64,000 nucleotides of DNA from Prevotella sp. (GTDB taxonomy: Bacteria; Bacteroidota; Bacteroidia; Bacteroidales; Bacteroidaceae), in the NCBI GenBank assembly GCA_017470055.1, contig JAFUFD010000020.1:62001-126000 (forward strand), given 5' to 3'. The notes beneath the pieces were generated by a model. It worked only from the letters and a program-made list of their open reading frames with translations, ran no database searches and was not told where the DNA came from. This document shows, piece after piece, positions 51,192 through 59,186 of this stretch. Position 1 is the stretch's first letter. Every line of letters begins with the position of its first letter. The position numbers and the translations under genes were made by a program.

Positions 51192-52919
51192 TTAGAAACG
51201 CCTCAAATTCGCCTCTAAGCCTTGTGCTCCTTTCTCATGGAACAATTTCATGTTAATCCTACTGCGGATATTGGTGATGCGTTGAGAGGTTAATCCTAAC
51301 AATACAACCATCTCAGAAGGGATAAACCTCAACTTGCTAAGTATACAGACAAGGACTTCTTTATCTGTCAAATCCTTATGGGCAGCAATCCGCTGGTAGA
51401 AGTCGGGCAAGTGCTCTGAGACGACATCCCGCAGGTCGTTCCATTCGGCATTGGTTGCCATCTGCGCCTTACTTGCCGATTGGTGTAAGTGGTGGACGAT
51501 ACGACTGTCAAGCAATGCCTGCTCAATATTCCACTTCTCGGGACTGGTATTGTCAGACTGATAAACAGACAACACCTGCTTCAAACTCTCTATCTCTTTT
51601 TGCTTCTCTGCCTGATACGTTTCAAAACCGCCTTTCAAGGATTCCAACTCCGCCAGCGACTTGTTGTATTGAGATAGTATCTCTGCATATTTTGTATTAG
51701 CCTTTGCTATTTCTCTAAATTTCTTCCTTCTCTGCCACAGGAAAAATCTTGAGACAAGGTATGCGACAAAGCAAACTACTATAACAATGATATAGAGCAA
51801 ATATCGTAGTCGCTCCGTCTCCTTTTCCTTTTCTGCCACTATGCGTTGATTCTCATTATAGTCATACAATGCTTGCATCTTAACAATCTCCTGTGAGGAA
51901 CTCTTTAGACTCACAGAATCGTTGGCTTCTGTATAAAGGATAGCATATTTAGTGGCAGAGTCAGCCACCCCGATTTCTTTATAGGTCTTTGTCAAGCCCT
52001 CATAGGCAGCCTGTAGATTCTCTATCTGCGGATATTGCAATAGTTTCCTGTAATAATATAAAGCGGAGTCTCTTTTTCCTATTCCATCATAATATTGTCC
52101 CTTATAGAAATAGTACAATTCATGTCCTTGTGAAATATCATCACCCTTAAACAAACCAGACTCTTGCTCAAATAGATTCATTGCCTGTTTCGCCTCATCA
52201 AATCTGCTTTGTCGAAGATAGATATCTATTGACAAAGGTAATACCCCTGCAGCCAAGTCTTTTCGTCCCATCTTTATATAGGTATTGGCACCTGTTTGGT
52301 TTATTATCAGAGCAGAATCCATCTTGCCCATCATGTGATATGAGCCTGCCAGATAGGCATAATAATTGATTGCCACTATCGTGTCTTTTGCTTTCAACGC
52401 GAAGCGAACAGCCTCCCTCATAGCCTTCATTTCTAATTGTGGGGTACGCTGTCTATGAAAAATATCTGCGATTTGCGCATAAATCCTGCTTAATGTCCGC
52501 ACCTCTGCAATTTCTGTGGTATCCGCATATCCTGTGGCTTTCCGATAAAACTCTAAGGCGACAGGAGAATTGCCTCGGTCTCTATGGACACACCCCATCA
52601 TATAGTTTGCCATCATCTTTTCAGTACGACTGCCATGTGACTCGTAATAATTAAGGACGGTATCCATCATGGTCAGTGAGTCTAATGGGGAGAAAGCCTT
52701 ATTCAATGCCTCTACTCTCAGCAGTTCGCACCTCATCTGGTATTTCTCTGGCATCTCGGCTCTTTTCGCTTTCATACTATCTAAGAGTTGCAAAGCCGAG
52801 TCGGTCAAGTTGTCTTCTAATAGTTCACTGATCATAGAGAACGAGCGTTCCGTCTCATGGTCAGCAGAACATGAGATTAGTAAAACAACTAGAAACAGAA
52901 TGTACAACAACCGTCTCAT
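51192..52919 (-). CDS. TPR lipoprotein sensor with transmembrane helix, coiled coil and C-terminal HTH (module 1 regulator)
   Basis: 575 residues. Lipoprotein signal (LLISC, Cys17), periplasmic TPR array (about 25-330; e.g. ALEFYRKATGYADTT, DSALYYYRKLLQYP), one transmembrane helix (372-395), coiled coil (about 400-455) and a LuxR-like helix-turn-helix (about 515-565, LRFIPSEMVVLLGLTSQRITNIRSRI). This architecture is a Bacteroidota class of membrane-bound transcription regulator; its signal is unknown. It heads a module with DUF3244, a lipoprotein and two membrane proteins, and shares its promoter and first codons with the regulator at 54992. Confidence 0.75.
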   Translation of the reverse strand: MRRLLYILFLVVLLISCSADHETERSFSMISELLEDNLTDSALQLLDSMKAKRAEMPEKYQMRCELLRVEALNKAFSPLDSLTMMDTVLNYYESHGSRTEKMMANYMMGCVHRDRGNSPVALEFYRKATGYADTTEIAEVRTLSRIYAQIADIFHRQRTPQLEMKAMREAVRFALKAKDTIVAINYYAYLAGSYHMMGKMDSALIINQTGANTYIKMGRKDLAAGVLPLSIDIYLRQSRFDEAKQAMNLFEQESGLFKGDDISQGHELYYFYKGQYYDGIGKRDSALYYYRKLLQYPQIENLQAAYEGLTKTYKEIGVADSATKYAILYTEANDSVSLKSSSQEIVKMQALYDYNENQRIVAEKEKETERLRYLLYIIVIVVCFVAYLVSRFFLWQRRKKFREIAKANTKYAEILSQYNKSLAELESLKGGFETYQAEKQKEIESLKQVLSVYQSDNTSPEKWNIEQALLDSRIVHHLHQSASKAQMATNAEWNDLRDVVSEHLPDFYQRIAAHKDLTDKEVLVCILSKLRFIPSEMVVLLGLTSQRITNIRSRINMKLFHEKGAQGLEANLRRF

Positions 52920-52987
52920 GGTTGCAAAGGTAAGAATTTATTTCTAAACTTAGTCCGTTTTCACCTGTAAAAAACAAAATAGCGCTT
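52900..52987 (-). repeat. 88-bp promoter/start cassette, copy 1
   Basis: Matches 56586-56673 over the whole 88 bp with two mismatches. It contains the first codons (MRRLLYI), the ATG, a -7 box TACCTTTG at 52932-52925 only 5 nt before the ATG, and about 60 bp of upstream DNA. The regulators diverge beyond it. Confidence 0.85.
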
Positions 52988-52990
52988 CTT

Positions 52991-53013
52991 ACTGTTCGGG
53001 AATTCCGAACAGT
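52991..53013. promoter_or_regulatory. Palindrome ACTGTTCGG-N5-CCGAACAGT
   Basis: Perfect 9-bp arms with a 5-bp centre, placed just upstream of the 88-bp cassette of module 1 and absent from module 2. It could be an operator or a recombination site. Confidence 0.5.
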
Positions 53014-53247
53014 TTACCTTGTTAAAACAACTCTTATACTGAGGAACTTGTGCAATTTTTGCACTGGTTATTAATAAAGCAGACCAAAAAGCCAAAGTGG
53101 AATCTTCTTTCCGTGACCTATATCGATACCATCGCTAACAACGTAACTGTCTTCAATTCCCTTTATCTGTTTTTTACTTTGAAAAAACAAATATTTCACT
53201 CGTTTCTTGCTTTTGAAAGTTAAAAGCGGAAAGAACTCAAATGAAAT
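53014..53247. other. A+T-rich non-coding stretch upstream of module 1
   Basis: No credible gene. It contains a small GTGCAA/TTGCAC hairpin and runs up to the right copy of the 32-bp direct repeat. Confidence 0.5.
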
Positions 53248-53279
53248 TCAACTTCTCACTGTTCAGATAGCAAAGCGGA
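53248..53279 (+). repeat. 32-bp direct repeat, right copy (rsmD 3'-end sequence)
   Basis: Identical to 48991-49022, but here not attached to any rsmD coding sequence. It is followed within 14 bp by a hairpin, as is the left copy. Confidence 0.85.
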
Positions 53280-53292
53280 TTATGCACGAAAA

Positions 53293-53321
53293 ATCGCATC
53301 TACCTTAGTGGTAGATGCGAT
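53293..53321. terminator. 12-bp perfect hairpin after the right direct repeat
   Basis: ATCGCATCTACC and GGTAGATGCGAT pair around TTAGT. On the minus strand it is followed by TTTTTCG, fitting termination of module 2 after the 163-residue lipoprotein gene. It may originally have been the rsmD terminator. Confidence 0.7.
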
Positions 53322-53384
53322 ATAGTAGAACATAGGAAGACATTCCTATTTCCGCATCACTCCGATAAGTGACAGAGATAAAGG

Positions 53385-53876
53385 TTACAGGTTTGCCTCG
53401 TCAACTGGGAGTATATATTTATTGACGTCTGTGCAGTAATTGAGTTCCCAATGGCTACTGGTCTGAAAGAATTTCTCAAAACCGCCATTCTCTTCCCAAC
53501 TAAATGCGCTGAAGGGATTTCCATCTGCGTCATAAAGGTTCAATAAGGAACTGAGCAGACTATTATAGAAATAAATAAACGTCTTTCCCTCCCATTCACC
53601 GGAATATACAGCAGTAGATTTTGTAGGATCGTCTTTCTCCCACGTGTTAATCTTGCTCACCAGCCAATCAGGCAACATGCTCTTTTGCTTTAACGCTATT
53701 TTGACTGAAGGCTCATCTGCACTGAAAGGAAGAACAGCCTTCATATCCGTTCTGTTATTCAGTGCCAGGTCCTGTGTGGATAAGTCATAGACTTGTCCCT
53801 CATCACTGTTACTGCAGCCTGTTGATAAAACAGCAAGCATGAGCAACGAACTTAATACTAACATGTACTTTTTCAT
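53385..53876 (-). CDS. Small lipoprotein of unknown function (163 aa)
   Basis: Lipobox LSTGC (Cys21) followed by SNSDEG. The mature part is about 140 residues; GEWEGKTFIYFYNSLLSSLLNLYDADGNPF suggests a compact beta-rich domain, but I recognise no family. It is the last gene of module 2. Confidence 0.65.
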   Translation of the reverse strand: MKKYMLVLSSLLMLAVLSTGCSNSDEGQVYDLSTQDLALNNRTDMKAVLPFSADEPSVKIALKQKSMLPDWLVSKINTWEKDDPTKSTAVYSGEWEGKTFIYFYNSLLSSLLNLYDADGNPFSAFSWEENGGFEKFFQTSSHWELNYCTDVNKYILPVDEANL

Positions 53877-54005
53877 AATCTCCTGGTTTTTAAGTTTTTA
53901 AATGTTGTTACAAAGTTATATAATATCGTATAGAAACACAAATAATTAATATTATTTGTTGAAAATTAACAGTGCTTAAAGGTGTTTGCTTTTATGATTC
54001 ATCTA

Positions 54006-54273
54006 TTATTTTACTTGTATCTTCTCTGTCAGCACTTCCTTTCCGATGGTTACACGGACGGCATATAATCCCTGCTTCCAACCAGACGTGTTAAGCGAGA
54101 CAGAGTTGCCAGTTACATTTTTAGTAATTGCTTTCTCTCCTGTCACGACATTAGCAATCTCAAGCGACCAATTCTGGTCTCCTAATGGGGATTTCGTTAG
54201 TCGTAATCTGCGAATAGATAGGCTGGATGCAAATGGAAAATGTTGCAATTGCTATTAAAATATACTTTTTCAT
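54006..54273 (-). pseudogene. Small secreted protein split by a one-base frameshift in a C4 run
   Basis: The start ATG (54273-54271) overlaps the upstream stop (ATGA) and encodes a good signal peptide (MKKYILIAIATFSICI..) but stops after 37 codons. The downstream frame (to 54006) encodes a C-terminal T9SS-like domain: SLNTSGWKQGLYAVRVTIG and EKIQVK. Removing one C from the CCCC run (54190-54187) joins both into an 88-residue secreted protein. Either recent inactivation, phase variation or sequence error. Confidence 0.7.
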
Positions 54274-54695
54274 AATCGGGAATTGTTTATTTTGAATTTA
54301 AAATACTGATCTTTTGAATAAAATAGTTTTAACTCCGTATCGGTAATAGTAAAATAGTAAACATCAGGCAAATGCTCCAGAAAGAATTTGTCTGGGTCAG
54401 CACCTTCAAATGCAACTTGTGTCATATACCCTGGATGGATTTCTATCATTTTCCCCTTACATGTATACTCGCCTCCCACCTCATTACCGTATGCCAAGCC
54501 TGAGTATGTTCCATTTGGATAAAAAGTTAATAGGTATATGTAGCCCTTTGACTCCTTTGGTACATCGTTTAATCCATTTCCATAACTTTCTAAAATCCAT
54601 GTATTATAAAGAGAGGAGGAAACCCCATCATTACTGCATGCGCAGAGCATTCCCAACGATAGCAGCAGGCTTAAAAATAAAAAGACTTTTTTCAT
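54270..54695 (-). CDS. META/lipocalin-like small lipoprotein (141 aa)
   Basis: Lipobox LCAC (Cys20). The mature part reads like a META/HslJ or lipocalin-like stress domain: LYNTWILESYGNG, then FYPNGTYSG and GGEYTCKGKMIEI, ending ITDTELKLFYSKDQYFKF. It is followed by the frameshifted secreted gene (ATGA overlap) within module 2. Family assignment is moderate. Confidence 0.65.
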   Translation of the reverse strand: MKKVFLFLSLLLSLGMLCACSNDGVSSSLYNTWILESYGNGLNDVPKESKGYIYLLTFYPNGTYSGLAYGNEVGGEYTCKGKMIEIHPGYMTQVAFEGADPDKFFLEHLPDVYYFTITDTELKLFYSKDQYFKFKINNSRL

Positions 54696-54991
54696 CTACT
54701 TATAATTTAGGTTAATCACTATAATTGTGCCATTAAGGGATAATCCCTCTATATACTAATTCCATAAATACAGAAAACTTGCATGAGCGTCCCAATGTTT
54801 AACGTATTTTAACCTGTACATGGGTCATCTATATGCAAAGTTAGACCATTTTTTCATCACCTGCAAAATTATGAAGAAATAAAGATGAATACAACAAAAT
54901 GGCGATTATAGAATTAACCAAAAATTAACCACGTAAAATGTTGAAATTCAGGACTTTCTCAAAATAATTGGCATTCCTGTCGTTCAAATAA
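54696..54991. other. A+T-rich intergenic stretch
   Basis: 296 bp between the META lipoprotein and the module 2 regulator. No gene or clear full promoter was recognised. Confidence 0.4.
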
Positions 54992-56605
54992 TTAGATTAA
55001 TTTACTTAATTCCTTTGCCAATTCTTTGGAACTGCCCTTCTTCTTAAAGAGTTTTTCCATGGTTTCTGAACAGATTCTTGAGATATAGGGAGGGGTTACA
55101 TTCAGCATGTTCGCTATCTCACCTGCTTTAAAATGCAGTCGGAGCAATAGGCTTATCTGGTACTCTACGGAGTTGCTTTTCAGCGTATAGACCAAGAAAT
55201 CATAGCATCCTGGAAAATACTCATTTACTAACTGATGTACCACTTCCAAGTCGCTATCCTGAAGTTTCTTTCCTTTGCGGGCTATCTCTTGTATTCTTTT
55301 ATAGTTAGGTGAAAGAACTAAGTCGTTTTCAGCCTTCACCGCACCGAAATAGATAAGTTTTCCATACCTACCCAACTTCTGCTCCAATTGTTTAATTCTC
55401 TTCTCGTTCTCTTCGATCTGCTGTTGGTTAGCAGACATATCCTGCCTAAGTTCTACACTTTCCGCCTCAATTTGCCCCAACTCTGCAACAGTCTTTTCCA
55501 AATTAATGATGAGTTCTTTTCTGACAATATACAACCAAGAAGTCAGAAGAGTGATCATTAAGATGACAAGAAGGCTTACCAACAGCCTTTTGTTTGCCAC
55601 AACAGCCCTTTCCGACTCCCTGTGGGCAATTCCCTGATTACGAGTATAATCATACACCGCCTTTATTCGCTCAATCTCTTGGGCTTTCGTTATTGCATGA
55701 ACGGAATCATTCATTAGATAGGCATACTGAGAATACTTTGCCGTTGAGTCTGGCTGATGGAGTCTTTGATATAGTTCTGCCAGTCCTCTTGCCCCCGCAT
55801 GCTGATTACCGTAGTCTTTCCCGTCACGGATCTCCTTTCGGAAATAATACTCAGCGGAATCCATTACATTTATATGCAAATAATACTGTCCTTTAAAATT
55901 GTAGTATATTTCCCTGCCTGCCTCTATATTCCCAGACGAGTCAAAGCGTCCTGACTGGGACTCAAACCTGTCCATATAGCGTTTGGCATCCTGGTACTCT
56001 CCCCTATCGATAAGAGAGCCGATTATTGTCGCCAAGGCTATCGTCGCCTCAACAGGGTAGCCGCACTGCTCATATTTTAGTGCCACTTCCCTTATAACAA
56101 TAACAAAGGAGTCTACTTGCCCTAACATACTATATGCAATCCCTTCCTGCTCATAACTTCTGAGAGCGGCAAGCGTGTCACCGCCTTTCCATGCAGACTT
56201 TGTGGAAAGTTGGTCGTGAAGCAAACCTTCCCTGTACAGCCCTTGATCATAATATATATCTGCCATCTGCCCGTAGACCCTACTCAACTGGGCATAGTCA
56301 CAATCAGAAGATGTCGTGTCTGCGCAGTCGATGGCATCATAATAGCACTGCAGGCTCATCGGTGCCTCTCCTTGATCGTAGTAGGCACGACCAAGGAGGT
56401 AGTAGGCTAAAAGACGGTCTTGGGGGGTGCCATGACTCTTAAAGTATCTCACAAAAGGCTCAACGTCCGACACAGAGAAGGGCAGACCTGTGCGATTGCG
56501 CACATTGATACTGTCAAGGGCGCTTCGCATCTTGGTGTATTCCACATCGGTGGTACATCCTATCGTAGCAACCAACAACATCATTATGTACAACAGCCGT
56601 CTCAT
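54992..56605 (-). CDS. TPR lipoprotein sensor with transmembrane helix, coiled coil and C-terminal HTH (module 2 regulator)
   Basis: 537 residues. Lipoprotein signal (TIGC, Cys17), TPR array (about 50-300), one transmembrane helix (340-361), coiled coil (about 365-415) and a helix-turn-helix (about 475-525, LHFKAGEIANMLNVTPPYISRIC). Same architecture as the 51192 regulator, with identical MRRLLYI start and promoter but low identity elsewhere. It heads module 2. Its signal and targets are unknown; the adjacent small exported proteins are the obvious candidates. Confidence 0.75.
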   Translation of the reverse strand: MRRLLYIMMLLVATIGCTTDVEYTKMRSALDSINVRNRTGLPFSVSDVEPFVRYFKSHGTPQDRLLAYYLLGRAYYDQGEAPMSLQCYYDAIDCADTTSSDCDYAQLSRVYGQMADIYYDQGLYREGLLHDQLSTKSAWKGGDTLAALRSYEQEGIAYSMLGQVDSFVIVIREVALKYEQCGYPVEATIALATIIGSLIDRGEYQDAKRYMDRFESQSGRFDSSGNIEAGREIYYNFKGQYYLHINVMDSAEYYFRKEIRDGKDYGNQHAGARGLAELYQRLHQPDSTAKYSQYAYLMNDSVHAITKAQEIERIKAVYDYTRNQGIAHRESERAVVANKRLLVSLLVILMITLLTSWLYIVRKELIINLEKTVAELGQIEAESVELRQDMSANQQQIEENEKRIKQLEQKLGRYGKLIYFGAVKAENDLVLSPNYKRIQEIARKGKKLQDSDLEVVHQLVNEYFPGCYDFLVYTLKSNSVEYQISLLLRLHFKAGEIANMLNVTPPYISRICSETMEKLFKKKGSSKELAKELSKLI

Positions 56606-56673
56606 GGTTGCAAAGGTAAGAATTTATTTCTGAACTTAGTCCGTTTTCACCTGTAAAAAACAAAATAGCGCTT
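56586..56673 (-). repeat. 88-bp promoter/start cassette, copy 2
   Basis: Counterpart of 52900-52987 (two mismatches). The -7 box TACCTTTG at 56618-56611 is 5 nt from the ATG at 56605, so the mRNA is predicted to be leaderless. Confidence 0.85.
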
Positions 56674-56736
56674 TCATCCTGCACCTTTTTATGAAGGCGA
56701 CACTTGATTATCCGCGTCACGGATGCTTACCGTGAA

Positions 56737-56760
56737 GCCTTCGAGCAATACTGCGAAGGC
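56737..56760 (-). terminator. Possible terminator hairpin after mscS
   Basis: GCCTTCG/CGAAGGC arms around a 10-nt loop lie 10 bp downstream of the mscS stop. No T-tract follows, so confidence is low. Confidence 0.35.
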
Positions 56761-56770
56761 AGATAGGATA

Positions 56771-57880
56771 TTACTGCTCTGGGAACTGCTGATAGATACG
56801 GAGTCCGAAGACAGGTGCCTTCGCATAGGCATGCTCCATAATCTCTGAGATGGCATGCTCATAGGGGATGGCCGCCTGTTCCTTCAACCAGAAGACAAAC
56901 TCTACGGGAAGTCCTGTCGGGGTGGCATCGAGTTGATGGACGAGGATAGGCTTATCGGCTAACACTTTCTCATGTTGCCCCAACCACTGTTCCATGTGTT
57001 CACGATAACGTGTCAAGTTGGGAACACCCTCCTCATCAATCGCCAGTGAGCGGAAGTCGATGATTACTTTCCTGATTGCCCTACGTCCCGCATTCTCAGC
57101 CATTCCCTTCCAGTTCTGGAACGAGCCGTCGACCAAAGTCTGAGGGGTGACAGTAATGATGGTATTATCGAAGTTCCGCACCTTGACAGTAGTTAGTGTG
57201 ATTTCCTCCACCATGCCATCAGCACCAGCAGAGGGTACTGTAATACGGTCGCCTACTCGCACCATATCATTGGACGTAAGACGGATACCTGCCACCAGCC
57301 CTTTGATGGTATCCTGAAAGGCGAGCATGAGGATGGCAGAGGCGGCACCCAATCCCGCAAGCAAGGTAGAAGGGTCCTTGTCGAGGATAATGGCAATCAC
57401 GATAATAGTTGCTACGAAATACATGATGATTTTCAACACCCCACAAAGTGTGTAGAGGTACTGTTGTTTTGCCGTACGCCGCTTCCCGTCCAGGAGTTTC
57501 AGCGAGTCAATCACCACGATAACGGTACGCACACTCATGACGGTGATATAGATTGCCGTCAGACGTGCCAGCACCTCATGGGCTGTAGGATACTCAAAGA
57601 ACACGGAGGGCAACACCAGCCATACCACGATGGCAGGCACTATCTGGCATGCCGAGCGCAGCACCTGCTCGTTGAAGACCACATCATCCCATTTTGCCGC
57701 TGTCTTACGTGTCAACTTATTGACCCATGGAATCAGCAACTTAAACAGCCATCCTACAAACCACGCCAGCAGGATGGTGATCATCACCAATACGACATGG
57801 CGCACGACTGGGATATAATCCGTCCCCAGTCCCATCGTCGCGAGCAACTGCTCAACATATATCTTGATCGTATTCATCAT
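56771..57880 (-). CDS. MscS-family small-conductance mechanosensitive channel
   Basis: About 369 residues from the ATG at 57880 (57877 also possible). Several N-terminal helices precede the pore-lining helix (about 165-190: LLAGLGAASAILMLAFQDTIKGLVAGI, the glycine/alanine-rich TM3) and the beta domain with VGDRITVPSAGADGMVEEITLTTVKVRN. It protects against hypo-osmotic shock. It begins 1 nt after the dacB stop, so the two are co-transcribed. Confidence 0.9.
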   Translation of the reverse strand: MMNTIKIYVEQLLATMGLGTDYIPVVRHVVLVMITILLAWFVGWLFKLLIPWVNKLTRKTAAKWDDVVFNEQVLRSACQIVPAIVVWLVLPSVFFEYPTAHEVLARLTAIYITVMSVRTVIVVIDSLKLLDGKRRTAKQQYLYTLCGVLKIIMYFVATIIVIAIILDKDPSTLLAGLGAASAILMLAFQDTIKGLVAGIRLTSNDMVRVGDRITVPSAGADGMVEEITLTTVKVRNFDNTIITVTPQTLVDGSFQNWKGMAENAGRRAIRKVIIDFRSLAIDEEGVPNLTRYREHMEQWLGQHEKVLADKPILVHQLDATPTGLPVEFVFWLKEQAAIPYEHAISEIMEHAYAKAPVFGLRIYQQFPEQ

Positions 57881-57881
57881 C

Positions 57882-59096
57882 TTATGGAGCACATAGCGCA
57901 TTACATACCTTATTCTGGAAATGGCGACCAGAGTCGGACTTCATAATGCCTTGGTTAATCATCGAGAAACAGAGCCGATGCCCGTTTGCCGCCGTACAAT
58001 AGCCAGCAAGAGCCGACACACCCGTCACCGTACCCGTCTTCGCCCTCACATTCTCCTCGGCAAAGGTTCCTTTCATGCGGGTCTTCAGTGTTCCGTCACG
58101 CCCTGCGATGGGCAGTGAGGGCAACAGGTGGTTGTAGATATTAGTGTTACGGTAAGCATAGCGCAGCAGGCGCATCTCCAGTTCCGGAGTGACATAATTA
58201 TACAGGGAGAGACCGCTGCCGTCAGCGATACGGTAGGGATTCTTCCCATTGCCCACCTTCTGAATCAGTTGCCTGATGACATGGGCGGCATCCTTCGCCT
58301 TGGCGGGACGACGACCGCCCATAGCGCCAAGTTGGTAGAACATCGCCTCGGCATAGAAGTTATCACTGACCTTCATCATGCGTTGCAGGATCTGGTCAAG
58401 AGTATGGTGACGACTGCACAGAATCGTGGCACCACCAGGCACTGTCCCTTCCGAGAGGCGGACATCCAAGACCACGCCCTTCTCCCGCAAGGCTGCGGCA
58501 AACCGCTCCAGGAAGTCAATATCACGCCCTATCGAGAGGGGTGACAACTTGGGGTTATCGTCATCCCAGCACCAGCCCTCACCCAACAGGTCTGCGTCCT
58601 TCATCGAACGGTCTGCGACAATTCGCCCTCGGATGGTATCTACTCCCATCCGCAGGACGCTCTCCACAAAGGCGTTCAAGTCATCTTTACTAAAAGCAGG
58701 GTCGAAGCCTCCCACACAATAAAGGTCACCCCGCAGCGTACTATCGCAGACCTCGCCTGTGTAATAGAGTTGGGTACGAAACTGGTGCCCGCCGCCCAGA
58801 CGGTCAAGAGCCGTGATGGCGGTGACGAGTTTCATCGTGGAGGCAGGGCGCATCGCCTGTCGCTCGTTCACCTTATATAATATAGAGTCCGCCGTCAGGT
58901 CGTAAACCACCATGCCTACGATAGAGGTCTCCAACAACTTATCCTGCATCAGGGAGTCAAGCCGGTACTGCACATTCTGCGGCCAAGGCAAGGCGACTTC
59001 CAGTGTGTCAGTACACAAGATATCCGTTTCTTCTGTCTGTGCCGCCATCGAGACAGAGACGCATAATAATAGGATTAAAATCTTCAGTCTTTCCAT
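57882..59096 (-). CDS. dacB: D-alanyl-D-alanine carboxypeptidase/endopeptidase (PBP4, peptidase S13)
   Basis: 404 residues from the ATG at 59096, chosen because the -7 box at 59107-59114 would put the transcript start at about the more distal ATG. Signal peptide (about 1-19, ..SMAA/Q). All three serine-enzyme motifs are intact: STMK (Ser86, Lys89), SDN (244-246) and KTG (353-355). It trims or cleaves cross-links in periplasmic peptidoglycan. Confidence 0.93.
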   Translation of the reverse strand: MERLKILILLLCVSVSMAAQTEETDILCTDTLEVALPWPQNVQYRLDSLMQDKLLETSIVGMVVYDLTADSILYKVNERQAMRPASTMKLVTAITALDRLGGGHQFRTQLYYTGEVCDSTLRGDLYCVGGFDPAFSKDDLNAFVESVLRMGVDTIRGRIVADRSMKDADLLGEGWCWDDDNPKLSPLSIGRDIDFLERFAAALREKGVVLDVRLSEGTVPGGATILCSRHHTLDQILQRMMKVSDNFYAEAMFYQLGAMGGRRPAKAKDAAHVIRQLIQKVGNGKNPYRIADGSGLSLYNYVTPELEMRLLRYAYRNTNIYNHLLPSLPIAGRDGTLKTRMKGTFAEENVRAKTGTVTGVSALAGYCTAANGHRLCFSMINQGIMKSDSGRHFQNKVCNALCAP

Positions 59097-59106
59097 AATT
59101 TTCATG

Positions 59107-59114
59107 CAAAGATA
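59107..59114 (-). promoter_or_regulatory. Putative -7 box for dacB-mscS (TATCTTTG)
   Basis: Minus-strand TATCTTTG, 10 nt before the ATG at 59096; another very short predicted leader. Confidence 0.55.
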
Positions 59115-59158
59115 GTAAAAAGTTTAGAGTTCATTGTTCATAGTTCATAATTATTTTG

Positions 59159-59166
59159 TATTTTTG
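59159..59166 (+). promoter_or_regulatory. Putative -7 box for nadB (TATTTTTG)
   Basis: TATTTTTG lies 20 nt upstream of the nadB ATG, divergent to the dacB box. No convincing -33 TTTG. Confidence 0.5.
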
Positions 59167-59186
59167 CATCATAATTTACTACTACT

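Noticed and set aside
49014..53247. Integrase, transposase or toxin-antitoxin gene inside the direct-repeat-bounded module
   Set aside because: No frame in this interval shows integrase or transposase motifs; the module is called bounded by repeats but not a proven mobile element.
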